From positions 372,001-436,000 of the forward strand of contig NZ_JANHDJ010000002.1 of the NCBI RefSeq assembly GCF_024494645.1: DNA of 64,000 nucleotides. The letters are read 5' to 3'. This document shows positions 45,148 through 53,022 of the stretch, piece by piece (within the stretch, counting starts at the first letter, position 1; each line of letters starts with the position of its first letter). This DNA is from Halohasta litorea (GTDB taxonomy: Archaea > Halobacteriota > Halobacteria > Halobacteriales > Haloferacaceae). The translations under genes and the position numbers were made by a program. Under the pieces are notes generated by a model. That model had not been told where the DNA came from. It did no database searches and saw only the letters and a program-made list of their open reading frames with translations.

Positions 45148-46602
45148 CTAATCGGGAGTATTGGTTTGATCGGTGAGTTCGGCGCCCGTGATTTCGAACC
45201 GCACGCCGTCCTGGCCGTCTGCGAGATCGATTTCCCAGCCGTGGGCGTTCACGATGCGTTTGATGATCGCCAATCCGAACCCGGTCCCCTGTTCGTTCGT
45301 CGTGAATCCCGTCTCGAAGATCTGGTCCTGCTTGTCGTCCGGGATGGGGTCCCCGTCGTTTTCGACGTAGAACCCGGATTCGTCGTCCAGGAGGCCGACG
45401 CTGATGGTCACGGCATCGCCACCGTGTTCGATAGCATTCCGGAAGAGGTTTTCAAACACTTGGCCCAGCCGAATTTCGTCGGCCTGAATCAGGGCGTTCG
45501 TCTCGGCCTGTAGCGACGCGTGCTGCTGGTCGATGTTGTTCCAACTCGACAACACGAGTTTGTCGAGCGACACCGATTTGGTTTCGGTTACTTCCTGTCC
45601 CTCTCGGGCGAGGACGAGCAGTTCACTGATCAGCGTCTCCATGCGATCGAGTGCACGGGCGACGGTTTCGAGGTGGTCGCTGTCGGCCTCCTCGCGGGCC
45701 AGTTCGAGGTAGCCGTCGGCAACGCTCAGCGGATTGCGCAGGTCGTGTGAGACGATCGAGGCAAACCGTTCGAGCCGCTCGTTTTTGGCTCGCAGTTCGA
45801 GTTCACGCTGCTTTCGCTCGGTGATTTCGTGTGTGAAGCCAGCAACGCGGACGACCGTGCCCGTCTCATCGAAAATCGGCTCGGCATGGGACTCGACCCA
45901 TTTGTTCGAGTCCGCCTGAATGCGATACTCGACCTGTTGTGAGCTCCCGTTTGCGGCTCGCCCCATCGCGGTTTCCAGATCATCGACGTCGTCCGGATGG
46001 ACGGGTTCTAAAAACGTTGTCGGGTTCTCACGAAGCGACGCAACCGATCGATCGAACAGCTCTTCATAGCGGGAGTTGATGTATTCGAGCTCGTCCCAGT
46101 CGGCCGAGAAGATGAACAGCACGTCGTTCGTGTTTTCGGTGAGTTCGTGGAGCTGCTGTCGGGTGCGACTCGCAACCGCTTCGGCGCGGCGGCGCTCGAC
46201 GTGGGTCGTGATCTTGGTTGCCAACAGCCCGTACTGTTCTTTGACCGTCTTTTTGATGACGTAATCCGAGATGCCCGCCGAGATCGCGTCGCTAGCGATG
46301 GTCTCGCTGCCCGTGTCGGTAAAGAGTATAAACGGGATCTCCGGGTCGACCGCCCGAACCTCGCCGAGCACGTCGAGACCGGTCAGCTCCGGCATCGCGT
46401 AATCGCTGAGAACACAGTCGACCGCCTCGCTCGCAACGATCTCGGCGACTTCTTCGGGGTCGGTCGTCCACTGGGTCGAAAAGCGGTCGTCCTCCCGTTC
46501 GAGGTTTCCGGCGACCATCCGGGCGAAATCCGGCTCGTCGTCGACGTGCAGAATACGGATCTCCGAACCCGGAGCGATCCGGGTCTGTGAGGTAGCGTTC
46601 AT
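45148..46602 (-). CDS. Receiver-PAS-histidine kinase (hybrid sensor)
   Basis: A 484-residue soluble signalling kinase. Order: receiver domain (about 15-130; phosphoacceptor Asp in VLSDYAMPE, acidic DDE near 21-23), a helical linker, PAS domain with PAC (about 150-270), dimerisation HisKA (VSHDLRNPLS, phospho-His near 288) and HATPase (NLFRNAIEHGG, GTGFGLAI). No membrane helix, so it senses inside. The first receiver position (response-regulator first) is common in haloarchaeal bat-like sensors. No cognate output gene is adjacent. Promoter carries an inverted repeat (46664-46684). Confidence 0.9.
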   Translation of the reverse strand: MNATSQTRIAPGSEIRILHVDDEPDFARMVAGNLEREDDRFSTQWTTDPEEVAEIVASEAVDCVLSDYAMPELTGLDVLGEVRAVDPEIPFILFTDTGSETIASDAISAGISDYVIKKTVKEQYGLLATKITTHVERRRAEAVASRTRQQLHELTENTNDVLFIFSADWDELEYINSRYEELFDRSVASLRENPTTFLEPVHPDDVDDLETAMGRAANGSSQQVEYRIQADSNKWVESHAEPIFDETGTVVRVAGFTHEITERKQRELELRAKNERLERFASIVSHDLRNPLSVADGYLELAREEADSDHLETVARALDRMETLISELLVLAREGQEVTETKSVSLDKLVLSSWNNIDQQHASLQAETNALIQADEIRLGQVFENLFRNAIEHGGDAVTISVGLLDDESGFYVENDGDPIPDDKQDQIFETGFTTNEQGTGFGLAIIKRIVNAHGWEIDLADGQDGVRFEITGAELTDQTNTPD

Positions 46603-46663
46603 GGCTGGCTCCTGGAACAGTAACTACTACTGATAGACTGGGAAGTGATACAAGAACCAGGAA

Positions 46664-46684
46664 TAAATACGTTTTGTGTATTTA
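46664..46684. promoter_or_regulatory. Inverted repeat over the histidine kinase promoter
   Basis: TAAATAC-GTTTTGT-GTATTTA, perfect 7-bp arms, spacer 7. The TATA-like arm (TATTTA on the minus strand) lies 62-82 bases upstream of the kinase ATG at 46602. Confidence 0.4.
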
Positions 46685-46697
46685 ATTTAAATTTAAC

Positions 46698-46746
46698 ATG
46701 TAGCTGAAGGCAGATTTTTGAGTTGTGAACGTTCTTCGAGCTACAT
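46698..46746. other. Long hairpin in the kinase-aconitase intergenic region
   Basis: ATGTAGCTGAAG pairs with CTTC-G-AGCTACAT across a loop of 24 bases (12-bp stem, one bulge). It lies downstream of aconitase and upstream of the kinase promoter, so it could be an end structure or a small RNA. No transcript evidence. Confidence 0.35.
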
Positions 46747-46869
46747 TCGTCACAGAAGTCAACGGAGTCCCGCCAGTGGGTAGACGAACGGTGAACAACA
46801 CAGCAACCGTGACCGGCCCAGCCGCTCACTGGTTATAAATAAAACGGAACCGGGGTGTGACCGAGTCGC

Positions 46870-48837
46870 TCAGTCGTCGGCCGGAGCCGCGCCGCCCGAT
46901 TCGGCCTGCTGTTTGGTCCACGAGAGCTTGCCACCGGCAGCGAGGATGTCGCGCTCGCGTTCGGAGGCGTCGAGTTCGGCGGTGAACTCCCACTCGCCGT
47001 TGACGCTGACGGTGAACTCGTCGGCACCCGAGCGGACGCCCTCACCGATATTGTCGACGATCTCGATGTCGTCGCCCTGGTCGATCTTTGCGTAGGTCTC
47101 CTCGTCGATCGCCAGCGGGACGATCCCGAAGTTGAACAGGTTCGCCTTGTGGATGCGGGCGAAGCTCTGGGCGAAGACGGCCTCGATACCGAGATACATC
47201 GGACAGAGCGCCGCGTGTTCACGCGAGGAACCCTGACCGTAGTTCTCGCCAGCGACCAGCACGCCGCCGGGAGCCGCCTTGGCGCGCTCGGCGAAGGTGT
47301 CGTCGACACGCGAGAGGGTGAACTCCGAGAGCTTCTCGATGTTCGACCGGTATTTCAGGATATCCGCGGTGGCGGGGATGATGTGGTCGGTCGTGATGTT
47401 GTCGTCCATCTTGAGGATGGTCTCGCCGCCGACCGTGTCACCGAGGGGGTCCTTCAGCGGCACGTCGCCGATGTTGGGGCCCTTGATGAGCTCGTCGTCG
47501 ATCGCCTCGTCCGGCGAGATGAGGTCTGCCTTCGAGCCGTCGTACTTCTCGGGCAGCTCGATACCGGGGGCTTCGAGGTCGTACTCCTCGGCCAGATCCC
47601 GTGGGTCGACGATCTCGCCAGCGATGGCCGCGGCGGTGGCGACCTCCGGCGAACAGAGGAAGACGTTGTCGTCTTCGATCCCCGAGCGACCCTCGAAGTT
47701 GCGGTTGAAGGTACGCAGCGAGACCGAATCCGAGGCCGGAACGTGACCGATACCGATACAGGCACCACAGGTCGCCTCCGAGAAGTTGACGCCGGCGGCC
47801 ATCAGTTCCGCGACGTGGCCCTGTCGGGCGAGGATCTCGGCGGACTGTTTGGAGGCCGGTGCGATGATCATCTCGGTGTGTTTGGCGACCTCGTTGCCTT
47901 TGAGCATCTTCACCGCGGGCAGGATGTCCTCGTAGCTGCCGTTGGTACAGGAGCCGATCATGACCTGCTCGACGCGCTCGCCTTCGACCTCGCGGACGGG
48001 CACGACGTTGTCGGGCATGCTCGGCGTGGCGATGAGCGGTTCGAGCTCCGAGAGATCGATGGTGATCTCGTCGGCGTACTCGGCGTCCTCGTCGGGGCCG
48101 AGTTCGACGAACTCGTCGGCGCGGCCGACGCGTTCGAGGTAGTCTTCGGTCTGGTCGTCGGTCGGGAAGATCGACGAGGTCGCACCGAGTTCCGTGCCCA
48201 TGTTGGTGATCGTCGTTCGCTCGGGGACGGTGAGCGACTCGACGCCGGGGCCGGTGTACTCGAAGACCTTGCCGACGCCACCTTTCACGCTGAGGCGGCG
48301 GAGCATCTCCAGGATGACGTCCTTCGCGGAGGCCCAGCCCTCAAGCTCGCCCTCAAGTCGGACGTTGACGACTTCCGGCATCTCGACGTAGTAGGCGCCG
48401 CCACCCATGGCGACGGCGATGTCGAGGCCACCTGCGCCGATCGCGAGCTGGCCGAGGCCGCCGGGCGTTGGCGTGTGGCTGTCGGAGCCCAGCAGCGTCT
48501 TGCCGGGGGCGGCGAAGTTCTCCTTGTGGACGTTGTGACAAATACCGTTGCCGGGTCGGGAGAAGTGCGCGCCGAAGGTGCCAGCCGCCGAGCGGAGGAA
48601 GCGGTGGTCGTCGGTGTTTTTAAAGTCGAACTGATAGGTCTGGTGGTCGCAGTACTGCGCGGCAAGCTCAGTCTGGACGTCTTCGAGTCCGAGGGCTTCG
48701 AACTGCAGCCAGACCATCGTCCCAGTCGTGTCCTGGGTGAGCGTCTGGTCGATTTCGATACCGATCTCCTCTCCGGGGGTGAGGTCCCCCTCGACGAGGT
48801 GATCGTCAAGGATCTTCTCTGTGAGCGTCTGTCCCAT
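46870..48837 (-). CDS. acn: Aconitate hydratase
   Basis: A 655-residue aconitase, the TCA-cycle isomerisation of citrate to isocitrate. The [4Fe-4S] ligands are in IGSCTNGS and EATCGACIG; the active-site Ser is in NYGQGSSREHAAL near residue 540. Haloarchaeal length is typical (about 650), without the bacterial AcnB extras. The ATG at 48837 lies 20 bases after the end of a TATA-bearing palindrome (48857-48879), giving a nearly leaderless mRNA. Regulation by a repressor that covers TBP is possible (see findings). Confidence 0.93.
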   Translation of the reverse strand: MGQTLTEKILDDHLVEGDLTPGEEIGIEIDQTLTQDTTGTMVWLQFEALGLEDVQTELAAQYCDHQTYQFDFKNTDDHRFLRSAAGTFGAHFSRPGNGICHNVHKENFAAPGKTLLGSDSHTPTPGGLGQLAIGAGGLDIAVAMGGGAYYVEMPEVVNVRLEGELEGWASAKDVILEMLRRLSVKGGVGKVFEYTGPGVESLTVPERTTITNMGTELGATSSIFPTDDQTEDYLERVGRADEFVELGPDEDAEYADEITIDLSELEPLIATPSMPDNVVPVREVEGERVEQVMIGSCTNGSYEDILPAVKMLKGNEVAKHTEMIIAPASKQSAEILARQGHVAELMAAGVNFSEATCGACIGIGHVPASDSVSLRTFNRNFEGRSGIEDDNVFLCSPEVATAAAIAGEIVDPRDLAEEYDLEAPGIELPEKYDGSKADLISPDEAIDDELIKGPNIGDVPLKDPLGDTVGGETILKMDDNITTDHIIPATADILKYRSNIEKLSEFTLSRVDDTFAERAKAAPGGVLVAGENYGQGSSREHAALCPMYLGIEAVFAQSFARIHKANLFNFGIVPLAIDEETYAKIDQGDDIEIVDNIGEGVRSGADEFTVSVNGEWEFTAELDASERERDILAAGGKLSWTKQQAESGGAAPADD

Positions 48838-48856
48838 AACGTTCGCCGATGGTCCC

Positions 48857-48879
48857 TACGCGGGTATAAATCCCGCGTA
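48857..48879. promoter_or_regulatory. Aconitase promoter: 8-bp inverted repeat with the TATA box as its spacer
   Basis: TACGCGGG-TATAAAT-CCCGCGTA. Both arms are perfect complements, and the seven-base spacer is exactly the TATA box (ATTTATA on the minus strand) for acn. A dimeric DNA-binding protein would mask TBP. Confidence 0.6.
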
Positions 48880-49016
48880 TTTCTCGACTGTTAACCGTGT
48901 GGAATCGAACGCCGACACCCCGGTTGGGACGGGTTACTACCGCAACACCGACGTTTTCGAGAATCGAACCAGTCTGATCTCGGTACTGTTTAGGCCGTTC
49001 CGACGGAGCCTCGGGT

Positions 49017-49481
49017 ATGTTCGAATCAGGCGCGTTCGTCGGTCAGCATCTCACGCCAGTCGACGAGGAGCAGCTCCAGCCGAACGGCGTCGACCTCACT
49101 GCCGCGAAGATTTATAAACAGATCAGCGCGGGCCGAATCGGTCAGAATGACAAAGAAATCGGCGAGCGCGACGAGATCGAGCCGGTCGACGGCACCTACC
49201 ACCTCGATCCGGGCGCGTACATCGTCCAGTACGGCGAGACCGTTCACATCCCCAAGGAGCACATCGGATTTATATACCCTCGCTCGTCGCTGATGCGGAA
49301 CTCCTGTATGCTGCATACGGCGGTCTGGGATGCGGGCTACGAGGGGAAAGGCGAGGGGCTCCTGGAGGTCCACCACGACATCGAGATCGATCAGGGCGCG
49401 CGGATTGCCCAGATCGTCTTCGCCGAGGCCGACCACGAGGGCACTTACGACGGGAGCTACCAGGGCGAGAACGTCAACTGA
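49017..49481 (+). CDS. dut: dUTP diphosphatase / dCTP-deaminase family protein
   Basis: A 154-residue enzyme of the dUTPase/dCTP deaminase family, removing dUTP from the nucleotide pool. Active-site landmarks: PNGVDLTAAKIYK, GFIYPRSSLMRNSC, DAGYEGKGEGLLEV and the C-terminal tail GSYQGENVN that closes over the substrate. The Dcd-type ends with QxxFxxxE; here QIVFAEADHEG supports the archaeal Dut type. A TTTAGG box 23-30 bases before the ATG at 49017. It is divergent from acn (179 bases). Confidence 0.85.
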   Translation: MFESGAFVGQHLTPVDEEQLQPNGVDLTAAKIYKQISAGRIGQNDKEIGERDEIEPVDGTYHLDPGAYIVQYGETVHIPKEHIGFIYPRSSLMRNSCMLHTAVWDAGYEGKGEGLLEVHHDIEIDQGARIAQIVFAEADHEGTYDGSYQGENVN

Positions 49482-49612
49482 GGGTTCTTCCGTGGTCTGT
49501 GGGAGACTGCAAGCGCGAATCTCACACAGAATCAGTTCGCAATTCGATCAGATCAGGTCGGTCAACACAGACGACAGAGAGACGTTAGACGACTTTTCAG
49601 TCATCCAGATTC

Positions 49613-49620
49613 TTTATAAG
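49613..49620 (+). promoter_or_regulatory. TATA box deciding the GTG start at 49642
   Basis: TTTATAAG, centre 26 bases upstream of GTG 49642; no ATG is present in this frame near the promoter. Confidence 0.55.
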
Positions 49621-49641
49621 GTCAAACAATTGATAGTAGGT

Positions 49642-49932
49642 GTGAAGATCGTTCGACAAATACTGTTCCGCGAGCCAGATGGAGGAAGGAAAGGGCTCTT
49701 CAACTCGGGTTTGTCGTTCATTTGCCTCCTCACATGGGTGTATACTGGTGTCATTCTCGACAGTTCCCATCTGTTCCTCTTTATAGGTCTCGCGTTTGGA
49801 CTCTCCGGGATCGCTGAGTCGCTCCCTTCGAGCCGCCGCCGTTCGGCAGGAGCACTTCGAACACTAGCCGTTAGTATCCTTGTCGTCTACCTCGGTCTCC
49901 TCACATCGGCTCCAGAGTTGGTGTTCGAGTAG
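49642..49932 (+). CDS. Small membrane protein, GTG start, locally AT-rich
   Basis: A 96-residue protein with three hydrophobic segments (about 20-36, 40-58, 73-92) and basic loops (ESLPSSRRRSAGALR). It has no family I recognise. GTG at 49642 is chosen from the TATA box at 49613-49620; a TTG lies at 49630. Codon use and the basic, less acidic composition differ from the surrounding genes and the region is close to the tRNA-Lys att-like fragment, so it may be an acquired gene. Confidence 0.5.
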   Translation: MKIVRQILFREPDGGRKGLFNSGLSFICLLTWVYTGVILDSSHLFLFIGLAFGLSGIAESLPSSRRRSAGALRTLAVSILVVYLGLLTSAPELVFE

Positions 49933-50057
49933 GAGCGAACAGCGGTTCGAGAGGCATCTGCATTCCGAGTCGTCTATCTTCGTCGGGACGTTCCGAAACG
50001 GACCCACGAGAGAATCTACGACGGCAGTATCAGGCCGAAAACGTCGACTACGGCCAA

Positions 50058-50672
50058 TTACTCCATCGTCGGATCGAAGGGGTCGCCATCGAGTTCGCCC
50101 GCCGCCTCCGCGTCGGGGAGCGCCTCCTCGTCGGCGATCAGCGAGGCGAGATACGGCGCCTCGGGGTTGAAATGGCTGTGGGTGAGCTTCGAGGCGGTGT
50201 GGTCGAGGGCTTTGTCGAGCGACGGTGTCGTTCGGACGAGCCGGTGGCGAATCCCGCGGTTACGGTCGTGAATAAACAGTTCGACCTCGTCGGTCGGCGT
50301 AAAGATGTCGACCGGCTTCAAGATCACGTCGTAGGAGCGCTGATAGTGGCTAAAAACGAGCGCGTCGGCCAGCGACTCCTCGCCGAACTTGACGATCTCG
50401 GGGTCGACGTTCCAGCCGGAGTCGAGCCGCCGATCGACCTCGCGGTAGTTGACGACGTTCCGCACCGTCGTCCGTTCGCGGATGGTTTCGAGGTCGATCT
50501 CGCGCTCGCGGCTGAACAGCGTAATAAATCCCTTGAGCAACACCTCGACCGAGTCGGTGACCGAACGCTCGGCGGAGTTCTCGATCTCCGCGGGCGTGGG
50601 GACCTCCCGGTCGTCGGCCTCGGCAGGGGCTAAAAGCGAGCTCTCGTCCGACGGCGTGCCAGTGTCGCTCAT
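50058..50672 (-). CDS. Acidic protein of unknown function
   Basis: A 204-residue acidic soluble protein. It has a low-complexity N-terminus (residues 1-30), a central region with VLLKGFITLFSREREIDLETIRERT and FSHYQRSYDVILKPVDIFTP, and an acidic C-terminus (DAEAAGELDGDPFDPTME). I do not recognise the family. The central region could fold as a PilZ-like or beta-rich domain; I have no firm evidence. Neighbouring tRNA-Lys is 282 bases upstream on the same strand. Confidence 0.7.
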   Translation of the reverse strand: MSDTGTPSDESSLLAPAEADDREVPTPAEIENSAERSVTDSVEVLLKGFITLFSREREIDLETIRERTTVRNVVNYREVDRRLDSGWNVDPEIVKFGEESLADALVFSHYQRSYDVILKPVDIFTPTDEVELFIHDRNRGIRHRLVRTTPSLDKALDHTASKLTHSHFNPEAPYLASLIADEEALPDAEAAGELDGDPFDPTME

Positions 50673-50833
50673 TGTGTAGGCCTCCCCGTTTGAATGGGAT
50701 TCTGTCTCTAGTTGATCTATCGTTCCATGTGGTAAAAAATCCCTCGTACGCGTCAGACGTTCCGCTCTAGTCTGTTCCGGTGGTATTTAAACAGATCAGG
50801 GACCTGATCGGCGCGTCGACTGCCGGATCAATT

Positions 50834-50857
50834 ACGGGCTGGGAGAGAGTTGAACCA
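50834..50857 (-). repeat. Displaced 3' fragment of tRNA-Lys (att-like)
   Basis: This stretch (ACGGGCTGGGAGAGAGTTGAACCA on the plus strand at 50834-50857) matches the tRNA-Lys 3' end at 50954-50977 in 22 of 24 positions, exactly 120 bases away. It covers the acceptor 3' strand and the T-arm start. Integrases of the tyrosine type leave such copies. Confidence 0.7.
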
Positions 50858-50954
50858 ACGGAAGACGAACGTTCGCTCCGCTCACGGTTGCGACTTCCAG
50901 GGTTCAACACCCTCGACAGTCGCGTTGCTCCTCACGATAGTGTTCGGAGCAAAA

Positions 50955-51028
50955 CGGGCTGGGAGGGAGTTGAACCCCCGACCGTCTGGTTAAAAGCCAG
51001 ACGCTCTCCCTAACTGAGCTACCAGCCC
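50955..51028 (-). tRNA. tRNA-Lys (anticodon TTT)
   Basis: A 74-nt cloverleaf on the minus strand: acceptor GGGCTGG/CCAGCCC, D-arm GCTC/GAGC, anticodon stem TCTGG/CCAGA with loop CTTTTAA (anticodon TTT), T-arm GGGGG-TTCAACT-CCCTC (4 Watson-Crick pairs plus one G-T). Discriminator G, as in archaeal tRNA-Lys. No intron, no encoded CCA. Upstream TATA at 51051-51060. Confidence 0.95.
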
Positions 51029-51050
51029 TCATCCGAAATTGCCTGCACGC

Positions 51051-51060
51051 ATTAATAAGG
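51051..51060 (-). promoter_or_regulatory. TATA box of tRNA-Lys
   Basis: Minus strand CCTTATTAAT, 23-32 bases before the tRNA 5' end; shares the CCTTATT core with the tRNA-Thr promoter. Confidence 0.5.
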
Positions 51061-51120
51061 GTTTACATCACCGCCGACTACGGCCATTCCTCACACAATC
51101 CCGGCCACTGATAGATTGGG

Positions 51121-51780
51121 CTACTCCGTGGCGAAATACTCCGCCAGCGCGTCGGCGACCACAGCGCCGGGATCGCGGTTCTCCATCGAGGCCCGGTGGC
51201 GAAGTTCGATATACAGCTCCGGCGGCAGGTCCATCGAGAGCCGCCCCGGCTCGATGTCGTGGTCCTGGAGGGCGACCTCCACGTCGGTGCCGTTGTTGAT
51301 CGCGCTGGCGACCGACCGGATGTCCCGCACCGTCAGCTCCGCATCCAGGCTGGCCCACGCCAGCAGGTACCGGTCTTCCGCGGGGACGCGGGCGATGTGT
51401 TTGGCCGCCGTCGGCGCGATGTGGCCGCGGGCGACGTGGCGGCGGATCGACTGCGGGAGGTCGTGGACGCGGGCCCATTTCCGGATAAACGAGACTGTCA
51501 CGCCCTCTCCGGCCCGCTCGGCGGCGGCCTTGTAGGAGCCCACCCCGCGAACGAGCGCCGCGCAGGCGGCCGCCCCACGCAGCATCAACACGTGGTCGTT
51601 GCCGCCGACCGCGCCGGTGGCGAACTCGTAGACGACCCCGGCGGCCTCCTCGACGCTCTCGGGGTCGGCGGGGTCGAAGCCGATCGCTTCGGCGGCCCGC
51701 TCGCCAGTGATCTCGGGGTCGGCCCGCACGACCGGCGTCCCAACCGGCGTCTCTCGATCTGAGCCGTACTCCTCACTCAT
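51121..51780 (-). CDS. ParB-like helix-turn-helix plus ribbon-helix-helix-like DNA-binding protein
   Basis: A 219-residue protein. The middle (about 75-170) reads like the ParB/Spo0J HTH core: TVSFIRKWARVHDLPQSIRR, HVARGHIAPTAAKHIARVP and a helix ELTVRDIRSVAS; the GERR-like ParB CTP-binding box II is not present. The last 40 residues (SMDLPPELYIELRHRASMEN, GAVVADALAEYF) resemble a ribbon-helix-helix domain. No family name is known to me with certainty. It lies alone, 93 bases upstream of the tRNA-Lys 5' end. It may be a chromosome-organising or regulatory protein. Confidence 0.75.
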   Translation of the reverse strand: MSEEYGSDRETPVGTPVVRADPEITGERAAEAIGFDPADPESVEEAAGVVYEFATGAVGGNDHVLMLRGAAACAALVRGVGSYKAAAERAGEGVTVSFIRKWARVHDLPQSIRRHVARGHIAPTAAKHIARVPAEDRYLLAWASLDAELTVRDIRSVASAINNGTDVEVALQDHDIEPGRLSMDLPPELYIELRHRASMENRDPGAVVADALAEYFATE

Positions 51781-52143
51781 TGTCCCAACTAATGGATGCG
51801 TTCTGTAAAAACATCCTGTTCAGATATTCCCGCAATGTCGGGGTGGCCTTCGCAATCAGTTGGTGATCGACGCGCTTCATTCGATAGCTGAAGACTGTAC
51901 CGGATCGGTAATAGAGCTTGTTGGGAATCCGGCTGAACTCTCCCCACTGTCCGTTGAAACTCCCTCCCAAATTCGACGGCCAGCCGACGGCCCTGCAGCG
52001 AGTCGATTCGTCTCAACGTCTGGGCTACAGACCGGGAGCCGACGAGTCAGCACGCCGGTATCGTGAACTCTCACGATGTCTACTGAGACGGCATCAGCCA
52101 TTGAGATCGCGGGTCGAAGTCGAATTACAGGAGGGGCGTCGGC
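51781..52143. other. 363-bp interval without a clear gene
   Basis: No convincing reading frame: all frames of 60-75 codons lack halophile composition and overlap each other. Lower G+C than the neighbours in 51781-51960. It may hold promoters for the 51780 gene and decayed sequence; nothing else was seen. Confidence 0.5.
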
Positions 52144-52359
52144 TTACGGACAAGGGACTTTCGCGGCTGCGTCCTGCTCGGCGTCGGCGTCCTCGTCGGT
52201 GTCTGCGGGCTTGGCGTCGGCGGTCGACTCCTCGTCGGATTCGCTGTCGGCGTCGGCAGCCTCGGCGGCCTCGGCTTCGCGCTGCTCGGAGAGGTGTTCC
52301 CAGACTTCCGCACAGCCAGCACCGTCCGAGAGGTTCGCTAAGTGGTCGTTGTCGCTCAT
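52144..52359 (-). CDS. 71-residue very acidic small protein
   Basis: A short protein MSDNDHLANLSDGAGCAEVW followed by an Ala/Asp/Glu-only middle and ending AAKVPCP. The first 25 residues, with one Cys, look conserved-like; the middle is low complexity. No function is assigned. The ATG at 52359 follows by 15 bases a TATA-like TGTATGG on the minus strand. It diverges from the 52614 gene. Confidence 0.6.
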   Translation of the reverse strand: MSDNDHLANLSDGAGCAEVWEHLSEQREAEAAEAADADSESDEESTADAKPADTDEDADAEQDAAAKVPCP

Positions 52360-52613
52360 TGGTTCGCCTCCGTGGCGGTGGTCGCTACGTTCATCGAGTG
52401 TCCATACACACCCACTACGGTTAACCACAACCGAACCCGTAACACTGGCCCGGGGTATGGAATACAGGAGACTGTTGCCCGTACTGACGACAGCCCAAAT
52501 AGTACAAAACCACCAGACTGAGGCCGATTAAGACAATCGAACCGCGTCATCAGTGCGGTCAGTGATTGCTGTAGGCGACTGATAAACCCCCATAGAGGAC
52601 GTTGGGTTAGTAA

Positions 52614-52934
52614 ATGAGTGTTGCCCTTCGCATCCTGGATGACGGTGCGTGGCTGTCGGTCAACGACCAGCGACGTGTCAGTGTAAGCGAACTGTGGCGG
52701 CTCGACGCCCCTGATTTCTGCGATTGTGACCTCGTGGACTTCATCGCCGAGGGGTTCACCGGGGTCTCGGCCGACGGTCACCAGGTCGCCGTCACGACCT
52801 ACGGCAAATGTATCGCCTGTGGCGAAAGCGGTGTCCCCGGAAAACTCCCGGTCGGCCACATCCGCCAGGGTGAGTACAAGGGGTACGACCGCCAGAACAT
52901 CGTGCTGCGGCCGATCGAGCGCCGACAGCGATAG
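52614..52934 (+). CDS. Small Cys-containing protein of unknown function
   Basis: A 106-residue protein with a CxC pair (DFCDCD) and a CxxC pair (CIACGES), possibly a zinc site. It is encoded 88 bases upstream of the sulfite/nitrite reductase on the same strand and could be cotranscribed with it. I recognise no named family. The ATG at 52614 (MSVALRILDDG) is preceded by a TATA-like CCCATAG at about 25 bases. Confidence 0.75.
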   Translation: MSVALRILDDGAWLSVNDQRRVSVSELWRLDAPDFCDCDLVDFIAEGFTGVSADGHQVAVTTYGKCIACGESGVPGKLPVGHIRQGEYKGYDRQNIVLRPIERRQR

Positions 52935-53022
52935 TAGCGGCAACAGTTACCTGTATATCAAAGCACCGGGGAGGGTTGACGGGGTAGCGGGCTGTTTACG
53001 TGGGGAGACAGTGAATGGTAGT

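Noticed and set aside
46599-46829. Cys-rich frame between the kinase and aconitase that looks like a zinc finger
   Set aside because: It starts at GTG without a suitably spaced TATA box, overlaps the kinase promoter and start and has non-halophile composition.
50780-51013. Plus-strand frame across the tRNA-Lys locus
   Set aside because: It reads through the tRNA gene on the opposite strand; composition is not coding-like.
51773-51970. Minus-strand 65-codon frame after the ParB-like gene
   Set aside because: Overlaps other frames with equal quality; no recognisable domain. Left as an uncoded interval.
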